NCBI GenBank assembly: GCA_036265385.1
Contig: DATAPD010000028.1
Location: 1 to 64,000 of the forward strand
Origin: DATAPD01 sp036265385
GTDB lineage: Bacteria; Acidobacteriota; Terriglobia; Terriglobales; Acidobacteriaceae
DNA length: 64,000 nt
Direction of reading: 5' to 3'
In this document: positions 1-8,944 of the stretch, piece by piece
Position numbering within the stretch: the stretch's first letter is position 1
Layout: every line of letters starts with the position of its first letter
Translations under genes and position numbers: made by a program
Notes under the pieces: generated by a model
What the model saw: only the letters and a program-made list of their open reading frames with translations
Database searches by the model: none
What the model was told of the DNA's origin: nothing

Positions 1-1
1 C

Positions 2-3000
2 GTAGCACGCGGTGACTTGTCGCGCAAAATCACGGTCGATGTGAAGGGTGAAATTCTCGAATTGAAAAACACCATCAACACGATGGTGGATCAGCTGAAT
101 GCATTTGCTGGCGAGGTGACGCGTGTAGCCCGCGAAGTAGGGACAGAAGGCAAGTTAGGTGGACAGGCACAGGTGCCGGGGGTGGGCGGCACGTGGAAGG
201 ACCTGACAGACAACGTGAACTTCATGGCCAGCAACTTGACTGGTCAGGTGCGAAACATCGCCGAAGTCGCAACCGCTATCGCTCGCGGCGACCTTTCCAA
301 GAAAATTACGGTCGACGTTCGCGGTGAAATCCTGCAGCTCAAAGAAACGCTCAACACCATGGTTGAGCAGTTGCGTTCGTTCGCGGCAGAAGTGACTCGT
401 GTTGCCCGCGAAGTCGGTAGCGAAGGGCGGCTGGGAGGTCAGGCCAACGTTCCTGGCGTGGCGGGAACGTGGAAAGATTTGACCGATTCCGTCAACGCTA
501 TGGCCGGCAACTTGACCGGTCAGGTCCGAAACATCGCGGAAGTCACGACGGCTGTTGCGCGTGGTGACTTGTCGCGCAAAATCACCGTTGATGTGAAGGG
601 CGAAATTCTCGAGTTGAAGAACACCATCAACACGATGGTGGACCAACTCAATGCCTTCGCCGCAGAAGTGACCCGTGTGGCTCGCGAGGTAGGAACGGAA
701 GGCAAACTGGGTGGACAAGCCAAAGTTCCAGGTGTGGCGGGAACCTGGAAAGACTTGACCGACAACGTCAACGTTATGGCTGCCAACCTCACCGAGCAGG
801 TCCGCGGCATCGTGAAAGTTGTCACGGCCGTCGCTAACGGCGACTTAACGCAAAAGCTGATCGTGAACGCCAAGGGAGAAGTCGCTGCCCTTGCCGAAAC
901 AATTAACAACATGACGAATACACTCGCGACGTTCGCCGATCAGGTGACGACTGTCGCGCGTGAAGTCGGTGTGGAAGGAAGATTGGGGGGACAGGCTAAC
1001 GTGCCTGGCGCTGCCGGAACTTGGAAGGATTTGACCGGAAACGTCAACCTGCTGGCCGACAACCTCACCAACCAGGTGCGCGCTATCGCGGAAGTCGCTA
1101 CTGCCGTTACGAAAGGCGATTTAACGCGATCGATTCAAGTGGAGGCGAGCGGCGAAGTAGCTGAGTTAAAGGACAACATCAACACCATGATCAACAACCT
1201 GCGCCTGACCACCGAACGTAACACGGAGCAGGACTGGCTGAAGACAAACCTTGCACGATTCACCGGCATGTTGCAGGGTCAACGTGATCTGGCAACAGTC
1301 GGTCGGTTGTTGTTGTCGGAGTTAGCCCCTCTGGTGAATGCTCACCACGGCGTGATCTACCAAATGGAGGCCGAGGAGTCAGGACTCGCGCTTCTTTCCG
1401 CGTTCTCCGGCGATGGTGGCGATGGCCGTCTGAAACAACTAGATCTCGGTGAAGGCTTGATTGGCCAATGCGCCGTCGAAAAACGACGCATGCTGATTAC
1501 GGACTTACCGCCCAATACGGTCTCTATCCGTTCAGGCTTGTTTGAGGCAATACCTCGCAACGTCATCGTGTTGCCGGTTTTATTCGAGGACCGCGTAAAG
1601 GCAGTCATTGAACTTGCCTCATTAAGCCATTTCACTGCATCCCACCTCGCCTTTCTGGAGCAACTGACCGCAAGTATCGGCATCGTGCTGAACAGCATTG
1701 AAGCCACGATGCAAACTGAAGGACTACTCAAACAGTCGCAGCAACTCGCTCGAGAGCTGCAATCGCAACAGCGCGAGTTGCAACAGACGAACGATCAATT
1801 AGCGCAAAAAGCGCAGCAGCTCGCCGAGCAAAACGTAGAAGTGGAACGGAAGAATGAAGAAATTGAGCAAGCGCGACGTGCTTTGGAAGAAAAGGCCAAG
1901 GAACTTGCTCTCACGTCCAAATACAAATCCGAATTTCTTGCCAACATGTCTCATGAGTTGCGCACGCCGTTGAACAGCATTCTGGTTTTGGGGCAACAAC
2001 TCTCAGACAACCCGGAAGGTAATCTCTCTGCCAAACAAGTTGAATTTTCCCGAACGATTCACGCAGCCGGCACAGACCTGCTGAACCTCATCAGCGACAT
2101 CCTCGACCTCTCCAAGATCGAGTCCGGAACGGTTTCGGTCGAAGCGGAAGAAATCTTTTTTGCGAGTTTGCTGGATATCGTCGCGCGGCCGTTCCGTCAC
2201 GAAGCAGATAACCGAGGCCTGGTTTTCGAAAGCGAAATTGCGCCGCACCTTTCTCGCTCGATCATTACGGACTCGAAACGTTTGCAGCAGGTTTTGAAGA
2301 ATCTGCTGTCAAACGCCTTCAAGTTCACGGAACACGGTACCGTTCGTTTAAGTGTCTTTCCAGCAACGAGCGGCTGGTCTGAGGATCATCCCATCCTCGG
2401 AAATGCGGGAACGGTCGTTGCCTTCCAGGTGTCCGATACCGGAATTGGAATTCCGCCTGAAAAACAACGCATCATCTTTGAGGCCTTCCAACAAGCTGAT
2501 GCTGGAACAAGCCGCAAATACGGCGGAACTGGCCTGGGACTAGCTATTAGCCGCGAACTGGCCAGTCTCTTGGGCGGCGAGATTCAGTTGCGCAGCGTAC
2601 CTGGGCAGGGCAGTTCCTTCATTCTATATCTTCCACAGATGTATGCCGGCCCCACAATGGTCGCTGGAGAACGAAGCTTTGCCACCTCGCTTCCTGTTCA
2701 AGTTTCCAAACTGAACGTAGTCGATGCTACGGCGGAGCCCATCGTTGACGACAGGGAGGATCTGAAGGCTGGTGACTCCGTGCTGCTGATCGTCGAGGAC
2801 GACCCTCATTACGCACGCGTATTGCGCGATTTAGCCCGCGATAAGGGCTTCAAAGTTCTTGTCGCCTCGCGCGGTGCGGATGCCCTGGCCCTGGCACGTG
2901 AGTTTCGTCCTTCAGCCATTTCACTGGATGTATTTCTCCCTGACATGCTGGGTTGGACGGTGTTGAACCATTTAAAACAAGATCCCACAACACGTCACAT

Positions 3001-3946
3001 TCCGGTACAAGTGCTAACCCTCGACGAGGATCGTCATTACGGACTTGCGCGAGGTGCGTTCGCTTTCGTCACAAAACCGCAAACTCGCCAGGAAATTGAA
3101 GAGGCACTTGCCAAGGTGAAGGAGTACAGCGCGCCGCGCCGCAAGCGTCTTCTTATCGTGGAAGACAATCCTGCTGAGCAATTGAGCACTCGAGAGTTGT
3201 TGGGCTCGGATGACATTGACATGGTCGTTGTTTCAACCGGCAGGGAAGCACTCCAAGCTGTTTCCGAGCAAACCTTTGATTGTGCAGTTGTGGATTTGCG
3301 TTTGCCCGACATGTCTGGTTTCGAGGTGCTGGAGCAGTTCCGCGATAATCCAGCTTTGCGTGACCTGCCCGTTGTTGTTTTTACCGGAAGAGAACTGTCG
3401 GCAGACGAGAATACACAACTGCAGACCTTGGCGCGCAGTGTGGTCGTGAAAGGTGTTGAATCACCAGAACGGCTTTTAGATGAGACTGCGCTATTCCTGC
3501 ACCGTGTTATCTCTGACCTTCCGAAAGAAAAACAGAAGATGCTCGATCAGCTACACCGATCGGATGACGCTCTGGTTGGCAAGAAGGTGCTGGTGGTTGA
3601 CGATGATGTACGTAACATCTTTGCTCTCAGCAGTGTCCTTGAGCGGAGAGGCATGACCGTACTGACAGCCGGCACGGGTCGTCAAGCGATCGAAACCTTG
3701 GAGTCCACTCCCGATGTTGCGATTGTGCTTATGGACATCATGATGCCGGAAATGGACGGATACCAGACGATGCAAGTGATACGACAAAAGAGCGAAATTC
3801 GACGTCTTCCAATCATCGCGCTCACCGCCAAAGCGATGAAAGGGGATCGCGAAAAATGTCTTGAGGCTGGTGCTTCGGAGTATCTCGCTAAGCCGGTAAA
3901 TACGGATCAGTTGCTCGCGACATTGCGAATCTGGTTGCATAGATAA
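2..3946 (+). CDS. Hybrid sensor histidine kinase with tandem HAMP repeats, GAF, HisKA, HATPase and three receiver domains (5' end outside window)
   Basis: The reading frame is already open at base 2 (V-A-R-G-D), so the gene is cut by the window edge and the TTG at 17 is only an internal codon. HAMP-like units of 92 residues begin at 11, 287, 563, 839 and 1115, an exact 276-bp period; the last runs into a GAF-like domain (about 1285-1700), then a Gln/Glu-rich coiled coil (1715-1920). HisKA carries the phospho-acceptor His in MSHELRTPLN (codon 1952-1954). The HATPase shows NLLSNAFKF, DTGIGIP and GGTGLGLAIS. Three receiver domains follow (about 2770-3110, 3145-3480, 3580-3930), with acidic pockets such as VDLRLPD and LMDIMMPEMDG. 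No membrane segment is visible in the part seen. The family (multi-HAMP hybrid kinases like fungal group III/Nik1) is generally linked to osmotic or stress sensing; here the stimulus is unknown. Confidence 0.93.
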   Translation, partial: VARGDLSRKITVDVKGEILELKNTINTMVDQLNAFAGEVTRVAREVGTEGKLGGQAQVPGVGGTWKDLTDNVNFMASNLTGQVRNIAEVATAIARGDLSKKITVDVRGEILQLKETLNTMVEQLRSFAAEVTRVAREVGSEGRLGGQANVPGVAGTWKDLTDSVNAMAGNLTGQVRNIAEVTTAVARGDLSRKITVDVKGEILELKNTINTMVDQLNAFAAEVTRVAREVGTEGKLGGQAKVPGVAGTWKDLTDNVNVMAANLTEQVRGIVKVVTAVANGDLTQKLIVNAKGEVAALAETINNMTNTLATFADQVTTVAREVGVEGRLGGQANVPGAAGTWKDLTGNVNLLADNLTNQVRAIAEVATAVTKGDLTRSIQVEASGEVAELKDNINTMINNLRLTTERNTEQDWLKTNLARFTGMLQGQRDLATVGRLLLSELAPLVNAHHGVIYQMEAEESGLALLSAFSGDGGDGRLKQLDLGEGLIGQCAVEKRRMLITDLPPNTVSIRSGLFEAIPRNVIVLPVLFEDRVKAVIELASLSHFTASHLAFLEQLTASIGIVLNSIEATMQTEGLLKQSQQLARELQSQQRELQQTNDQLAQKAQQLAEQNVEVERKNEEIEQARRALEEKAKELALTSKYKSEFLANMSHELRTPLNSILVLGQQLSDNPEGNLSAKQVEFSRTIHAAGTDLLNLISDILDLSKIESGTVSVEAEEIFFASLLDIVARPFRHEADNRGLVFESEIAPHLSRSIITDSKRLQQVLKNLLSNAFKFTEHGTVRLSVFPATSGWSEDHPILGNAGTVVAFQVSDTGIGIPPEKQRIIFEAFQQADAGTSRKYGGTGLGLAISRELASLLGGEIQLRSVPGQGSSFILYLPQMYAGPTMVAGERSFATSLPVQVSKLNVVDATAEPIVDDREDLKAGDSVLLIVEDDPHYARVLRDLARDKGFKVLVASRGADALALAREFRPSAISLDVFLPDMLGWTVLNHLKQDPTTRHIPVQVLTLDEDRHYGLARGAFAFVTKPQTRQEIEEALAKVKEYSAPRRKRLLIVEDNPAEQLSTRELLGSDDIDMVVVSTGREALQAVSEQTFDCAVVDLRLPDMSGFEVLEQFRDNPALRDLPVVVFTGRELSADENTQLQTLARSVVVKGVESPERLLDETALFLHRVISDLPKEKQKMLDQLHRSDDALVGKKVLVVDDDVRNIFALSSVLERRGMTVLTAGTGRQAIETLESTPDVAIVLMDIMMPEMDGYQTMQVIRQKSEIRRLPIIALTAKAMKGDREKCLEAGASEYLAKPVNTDQLLATLRIWLHR
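11..1207 (+). repeat. Tandem 276-bp coding repeats (HAMP units)
   Basis: At least five in-phase 276-bp units starting at 11, 287, 563, 839 and 1115. Units 1 and 3 are nearly identical at DNA level (shared runs such as GGTGACTTGTCGCGCAAAAT), whereas 4 and 5 have diverged most. More units probably lie left of the window. The DNA identity of units 1 and 3 suggests recent duplication or gene conversion inside the gene. Confidence 0.9.
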
Positions 3947-3967
3947 GCGTCAGTCCTGGGCCAAAGG

Positions 3968-5074
3968 ATGAAGATGGGAACACGAGAAGCGATCAACATT
4001 TTGATGGTGGACGACCAGCCGTCGAAATTGCTCACCTACGAGGCAATGCTGGGTGAACTTGGGGAAAACCTTCTCAAAGCGGGGTCAGGACGAGAAGCCC
4101 TCGAAATACTCCTAAAAACCGATGTGGCTGTCGTCCTGATGGACGTCAGCATGCCGGAAATCGATGGTTTTGAGCTTGCCGGGCTGATTTGCCAGCATCC
4201 CCGTTGTCAACGCACCGCAATCATCTTCGTATCGGCTGTGCACCTCACGGACTTGGATCGATTGAAAGGATATCAACGGGGCGCCGTGGACTATGTTTCC
4301 GTTCCGATTATTCCAGAACTACTGCGCGCCAAAGTCACTGTCTTTTCCGAACTCTATCGTAAGAATGTCCAATTGGAACGCTTGAACTTGGAACTACGCC
4401 GGTTATCGAGCCGATTACTAAGCGCGCAAGACGAAGAGCGGCGGCGATTTGCACGAGACTTGCATGATGGGATCGGCCAGGATCTAGCCGCCGCGAAGAT
4501 GATGCTCGATGGCACCATCTTCCGGCCGACTACGAATGTGAACGGCGGGCCTATTCACGAAGCCAGCGATATTCTCGACCGAGCGATTCAGCAGATTCGC
4601 ACAATGTCTCATCTATTGCATCCGCCTCTGCTTGATGAGGGCGGTCTGTTGTCTGCATTGCGCTGGTTCCTGGATGGAATGACTGCGCGAAGCGGCATTC
4701 GCACGTCCCTCGACCTGCAACCCAGAGATTTTCCGCGGCTGCAACCGGAAATGGAGCGCAATGTCTTCAGAATAGTGCAGGAAGCGCTCACGAACGTGTT
4801 TCGTCATTCTGAAGCGATGGCCGCCTACGTCAAAATCATCCGGAATGACAATTCGTTGCTGTTGATGATTGGCGATGATGGCAAAGGACTCGGTGAACAA
4901 ACCATCAAATTGCAGCCAACTAGCATCGGGGTAGGCATTGGAAGCATGCGTGAGCGTGCACGAGAGCTTGGTGGCGAGTTGAAGATGCGCAATGGTAATC
5001 CGGGTACGATTGTTGAGGTTTTAGTGCCCAACATAGTTCTCGCCAATTCCTATGCCGGTGCCGGAGCAAACTAA
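3968..5074 (+). CDS. Response regulator-histidine kinase fusion (REC, HisKA_3, NarL-type HATPase)
   Basis: 368 aa. Residues about 8-125 are a receiver domain with the acidic pair DD at 15-16 and phospho-acceptor D59 in VVLMDVSMPE. The usual Lys-Pro near the end is replaced by Val-Pro (YVSVPII). A short coiled helix (130-158) leads to a HisKA_3 dimerisation motif, RDLHDGIGQ with H166, and a NarX/DesK-type ATPase with QEALTNVFRHS (N box) and GDDGKGLG (G1). It is cytosolic with no membrane segment. The architecture suggests a kinase whose activity is gated by its own receiver domain. It lies 21 nt downstream of the multi-HAMP hybrid kinase, so the two are probably co-transcribed and the hybrid kinase may phosphorylate D59. 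No DNA-binding partner regulator is adjacent. Confidence 0.9.
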   Translation: MKMGTREAINILMVDDQPSKLLTYEAMLGELGENLLKAGSGREALEILLKTDVAVVLMDVSMPEIDGFELAGLICQHPRCQRTAIIFVSAVHLTDLDRLKGYQRGAVDYVSVPIIPELLRAKVTVFSELYRKNVQLERLNLELRRLSSRLLSAQDEERRRFARDLHDGIGQDLAAAKMMLDGTIFRPTTNVNGGPIHEASDILDRAIQQIRTMSHLLHPPLLDEGGLLSALRWFLDGMTARSGIRTSLDLQPRDFPRLQPEMERNVFRIVQEALTNVFRHSEAMAAYVKIIRNDNSLLLMIGDDGKGLGEQTIKLQPTSIGVGIGSMRERARELGGELKMRNGNPGTIVEVLVPNIVLANSYAGAGAN

Positions 5075-5170
5075 GGCTTCGTTTACTATTACGCCCCAGA
5101 TGTGTCAGAGCGTCCCAACGAACGGCTGAGGCGCAACTCTATCCAATCTAAACGCGTCCTACACTGAATC

Positions 5171-7486
5171 ATGCCAGGTACCAGGCCTCCATCCCGATTC
5201 ATGTTACGTAGTGTTTTTCTGCGCCTGGCTTTATTTGTTTGCGTTCTGCCCGCTTCCGGGTGGGGTCAGTCCGAAGCTGTGCAGGCGGTTGTGCAGGATC
5301 CGACGGGGGCTGCGATCGTATCGGCGGAAGTTCGGTTATCGGATGCGGTAGGCGGGCAATTAATCATTACTACGGATGAACAGGGTAGATTTCAATTTCC
5401 AAAATCGATGGGAATTCCAGCACACGTTGAAATTCACGCCAAAGGTTTTAAGACGCTACAGCGCACAATCAATGGGCCCCAAGCAACTGAACTTGTTTTC
5501 ACGATGACGCCTTCCGCTCAACGTGAAGACGTAACAGTTTCCGCAGCTCGAACGGAAGTTCGTCTTTCAGAAACTCCCGGCAGCACCATTCTGCTTTCAG
5601 AAACGGACGTCATTAGCACGCCCGCATTGCGCATAGACGATGTTTTAAGACAAGTGCCGGGCTTCTCACTTTTTCGCCGTTCTGGCAGTCGGACTGCGAA
5701 TGCGTCAGCACAAGGTTTTTCATTGCGTGGCTTGGGTGGCTCGGCTGCATCACGCGCTTTGGTGTTGCTTGATGGTATCTCGTTAGTTGATCCGTTCGGT
5801 GCTTGGGTGAACTGGGACCGCATTCCTCGCGTTTCACTCGCAAATGTGGAGGTCTATCGCGGAGGCACTTCCAATCTTTACGGAAGCGCCGCCCTCGGCG
5901 GTGTTGTGCAGTTTCGTATGCGTGAACCTGACGTGCCCAGTCTCGTCATCGAGGGAAGTTTCGGAAATGAAACGACGCCCGATTTTTCGATATGGACGGG
6001 CACACGAAAAGGTGCGTGGAATGTTTCCTCGTCCGCTGAGTTGTTTCGAACAGATGGTTACATTCTTGTCCCGAACGACGTTCGGGGTGCTATCGACACC
6101 GCCGCCAACTCCGAAAACGCAAGTATCTACGCACGCGTGAGTCGCGACTTAGGCACGAGCGGAGACATCTTCGTCCGCGGAAATTTCTTCACTGAGTTTC
6201 GGAATAACGGCACACCATCGCAAACGAACGATACGAGACTCGGAGAGGGCGCCCTTGGACTTGACCAGCAATTTGGGGCAAAAGATTCTCTCAGCTTGCG
6301 GATTTACGGTGAAGCCGAGAACTATAACCAGCGGTTCTCAGCTATTGCGCCGGATCGAGACAGCGAGATTCTGACGAATATCCAGCACGTTCCAGAGCAG
6401 GTCATTGGCGGGGCAGGCCAGTGGACTCGTTTATTAGGCAACTTGCAAACTCTCATTGTCGGCTCTGATCTCAATGAAGTCATTGGGTCGAGTAGGGAAC
6501 TGCTTTTAACAGGACTTAATCGGGGTCGGATCGGTGGGGGCAGACAGCGCACTGCTGGATTTTTCGGAGAAGATATTGTTCGTTTTCGACAATGGACCGT
6601 GATTCTCGCTGGACGTGTCGATTATTGGCAAAACTTCAAGGGAGAACTGCTCACCAGTCCTCTATCTGGACCTCCAGAGCTGACCCAATATCCGGATCGC
6701 ACCGAGAGCGCCTTCAGTCCACGAGTTTCTGTGCTGCGAACCATCAACAAGCACCTTTCGGTAACAGCCTCAGCCTACCGTGCCTTCCGTGCTCCGAGTC
6801 TAAACGAACTCTACCGGACGTTCCGGGTAGGAAATGTCGTTACCTCCAACAATGCTTTTCTGAAAGCCGAGAGGTTGACCGGCGGAGAAGTAGGATTGAA
6901 CGTGTCTGGCTTAAAAGACAAATTGAACCTTCGCGCAAATTTTTTCTGGAGTGAGATCAAAGATCCAATTGCTAATGTGACAGTGGATAGCACATCGGAC
7001 CCGATTCAACGTATCAAAGAAAATCTCGGACGTACCCGGTCCCGCGGCATCGAATTTGATGGGGTGTGGAAGCCCAATCGCGATTTTCAAATTTCTGCTG
7101 GCTATTCATACACTGAGGCGACGGTTATAGCTTATCCGGGTAATCCGGGCGGAGTTTCACTCGTTGGGCTCAACGTTCCACAAGTGCCGAGGAATGTATT
7201 CACGTGGGAAGCGCGATACTGGAATGCCTCACGTTTTCTCCTGAGTTTTCAAGGCCGATTCATTGGGCAACAATTCGATGACGATCAGAATACTTTTCCT
7301 CTCGACAGGTTTTACTCAATGGACGCACAGGTAGGGCGTGGACTTGGGCGGCACATGCAAATCTTTGTCGCCGCTGAGAACATTTTCAATCAGCGTTATC
7401 AGGTTGCGCGAACGCCCGTCTTGAACCTCGGCCCTCCAGCTCTCGTGCGTGTTGGATTACGTTTTGAGTATCCGGGAAATCAATGA
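5171..7486 (+). CDS. TonB-dependent outer-membrane receptor with N-terminal carboxypeptidase-regulatory-like domain
   Basis: 771 aa. An N-terminal signal peptide (hydrophobic stretch in SVFLRLALFVCVLPASGWG) is followed by a CarboxypepD_reg-like beta domain (about 35-115, QAVVQDPTGAAIVSAEV), a plug domain (about 125-240, with QVPGFSLFRR and VLLDGISLVDPFG) and a beta-barrel to the C terminus. The plug features resemble cobalamin/siderophore receptors (BtuB-like spacing), but the substrate cannot be read from sequence. ATG at 5171 is used; an in-frame ATG at 5201 would give a more compact signal peptide, and neither has a clear ribosome site. The stop overlaps the next gene's ATG (ATGA), so the two are translationally coupled. 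Confidence 0.9.
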   Translation: MPGTRPPSRFMLRSVFLRLALFVCVLPASGWGQSEAVQAVVQDPTGAAIVSAEVRLSDAVGGQLIITTDEQGRFQFPKSMGIPAHVEIHAKGFKTLQRTINGPQATELVFTMTPSAQREDVTVSAARTEVRLSETPGSTILLSETDVISTPALRIDDVLRQVPGFSLFRRSGSRTANASAQGFSLRGLGGSAASRALVLLDGISLVDPFGAWVNWDRIPRVSLANVEVYRGGTSNLYGSAALGGVVQFRMREPDVPSLVIEGSFGNETTPDFSIWTGTRKGAWNVSSSAELFRTDGYILVPNDVRGAIDTAANSENASIYARVSRDLGTSGDIFVRGNFFTEFRNNGTPSQTNDTRLGEGALGLDQQFGAKDSLSLRIYGEAENYNQRFSAIAPDRDSEILTNIQHVPEQVIGGAGQWTRLLGNLQTLIVGSDLNEVIGSSRELLLTGLNRGRIGGGRQRTAGFFGEDIVRFRQWTVILAGRVDYWQNFKGELLTSPLSGPPELTQYPDRTESAFSPRVSVLRTINKHLSVTASAYRAFRAPSLNELYRTFRVGNVVTSNNAFLKAERLTGGEVGLNVSGLKDKLNLRANFFWSEIKDPIANVTVDSTSDPIQRIKENLGRTRSRGIEFDGVWKPNRDFQISAGYSYTEATVIAYPGNPGGVSLVGLNVPQVPRNVFTWEARYWNASRFLLSFQGRFIGQQFDDDQNTFPLDRFYSMDAQVGRGLGRHMQIFVAAENIFNQRYQVARTPVLNLGPPALVRVGLRFEYPGNQ

Positions 7487-8940
7487 CTAACTGCATCTCA
7501 AGCTTTCTTTCTGAGTGGCAAGACCGTTTCGCCCTCTCGATCATATTTGCCGTGCTGCTCTGTTCAAACGTTGCGGCGCAAACCAAGTCCCCTGAACAAG
7601 AACATCGTCAGAAGGACCAGCCTGGTGTAGCCACCGAGCAGAAGATCTCTCCGCAAGAAGCGCAAGAGCTATTTCGTTCTGTGGATGAAATATTAAAAAT
7701 TGTCTCGCAGGATACAGGACTGCCAATTAAAGAGCCTGTGAAGCGGCGACTAACGAGCCGGGACGAAGTTGTGGCTTATGTTAGTAAGCACATGGCCGAA
7801 GACGAAGACGCTCAGCGTCTGCGGCGCTCCGAGGCGGTCTTGAAAAAGTTCGGCCTGCTGCCGCGCGATTTCGATTTAGAGAAGTTCCTTATCGCTGTGC
7901 TGCGTGAGCAAGTCGCTGGCTATTACGATCCAAAGACAAAATATGTGAATCTCCTGGATTGGCTGGAGGCTGAGCAGCAAAAACCGGTAATGGCCCATGA
8001 GTTGACTCATGCGCTGCAGGATCAGTCCTTTCATCTGGAGAAGTGGATGCAACAGGGCGAATCCGACTTGGGTTCGAAAAAGCAACCTATGCCAGCGGAT
8101 ATTGCAAATGACGAAGTGACTGCAGCTCGGCAAGCTGTCGTGGAGGGCCAGGCCATGGTCACCTTAATAGATTATTTGCTTCTGCCCACCGGCAAGGACG
8201 TGGTGAGCGCACCGCAAATCGTGGATGCAATGAAAGTAGGAATGGCTGCCGGAACCATAGATTCCGTCGAATTTCGAAATGCGCCTCTCTTTCTGAAAAA
8301 AGCATTGACCTTCGGATACCTGTACGGGCTCGACTTTACGATCGAGTTGCTTAAGTCGGGAGGCAAGCAAAAAGCTTTTACAGGAGCGTTCGCAAATCCG
8401 CCTCGCACCACGCGGGAGATTATGGAACCTGCAACTTATCTCTCGAACGAAAAAATAGATCCCATGTCCTTGCCCGATTTCGAAAATGATTTCAAGGATT
8501 ACGAACGCTATGACATTGGTGCCATCGGCGAATTCGATGTTGCAATCCTGCTTGAGCAATATGCCGGTGAAAACGTCGCTCAACCGCTCTACCCAAAGTG
8601 GCGCGGCGGATACTACTACGCTGTAAGGAGTAAAAAAGACTCCTCATCTCCAATCGGCCTGCTATACGTATCGCGCTGGGCCGATTCGGTTTCAGCGGAG
8701 AAGGTCGCAGGAATCTACGCTGGTTCGTTGAAGACTCGTTACAAAACGGCTGAGTTGGTTCAAAGCAGTAAAGAAACACCGGTGGATCAACGAACATGGA
8801 AAACAGAAGAAGGTAATGTTGTGATTGCGAGAAAAGACGATCTCGTGATGGTGACAGAAAGCCTGGACGCGGAAACTACTCGCAAACTTGCGAAGGATTT
8901 GTTGCATGCCGAGCTAGTTGCGTCCGCAGCAGCCAAATAG
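7483..8940 (+). CDS. Secreted protein with zincin-like HELTH motif, function unknown
   Basis: 485 aa with a probable signal peptide (hydrophobic residues about 16-32 ending VAAQ). The notable motif is MAHELTHALQDQ, an HExxH zinc-binding signature at H172-E173-H176, preceded by VAGYYDPKTKYVNLLDW, a context typical of zincin-like proteins in which a Tyr/Asp-rich strand precedes the metal helix. The rest has no family I can name. The start codon overlaps the TGA of the TonB receptor gene by 4 nt, so the two are likely made together; a role in processing material in the periplasm is possible but only inference. Whether it is a protease is unproven: the third metal ligand cannot be assigned by eye. 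Confidence 0.8.
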   Translation: MTNCISSFLSEWQDRFALSIIFAVLLCSNVAAQTKSPEQEHRQKDQPGVATEQKISPQEAQELFRSVDEILKIVSQDTGLPIKEPVKRRLTSRDEVVAYVSKHMAEDEDAQRLRRSEAVLKKFGLLPRDFDLEKFLIAVLREQVAGYYDPKTKYVNLLDWLEAEQQKPVMAHELTHALQDQSFHLEKWMQQGESDLGSKKQPMPADIANDEVTAARQAVVEGQAMVTLIDYLLLPTGKDVVSAPQIVDAMKVGMAAGTIDSVEFRNAPLFLKKALTFGYLYGLDFTIELLKSGGKQKAFTGAFANPPRTTREIMEPATYLSNEKIDPMSLPDFENDFKDYERYDIGAIGEFDVAILLEQYAGENVAQPLYPKWRGGYYYAVRSKKDSSSPIGLLYVSRWADSVSAEKVAGIYAGSLKTRYKTAELVQSSKETPVDQRTWKTEEGNVVIARKDDLVMVTESLDAETTRKLAKDLLHAELVASAAAK

Positions 8941-8944
8941 TATT

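Noticed and set aside
11..1207. Tandem array seen as a possible CRISPR or satellite DNA
   Set aside because: The units are coding, 276 bp long and in one open frame (HAMP), with no short spacer/repeat pattern.
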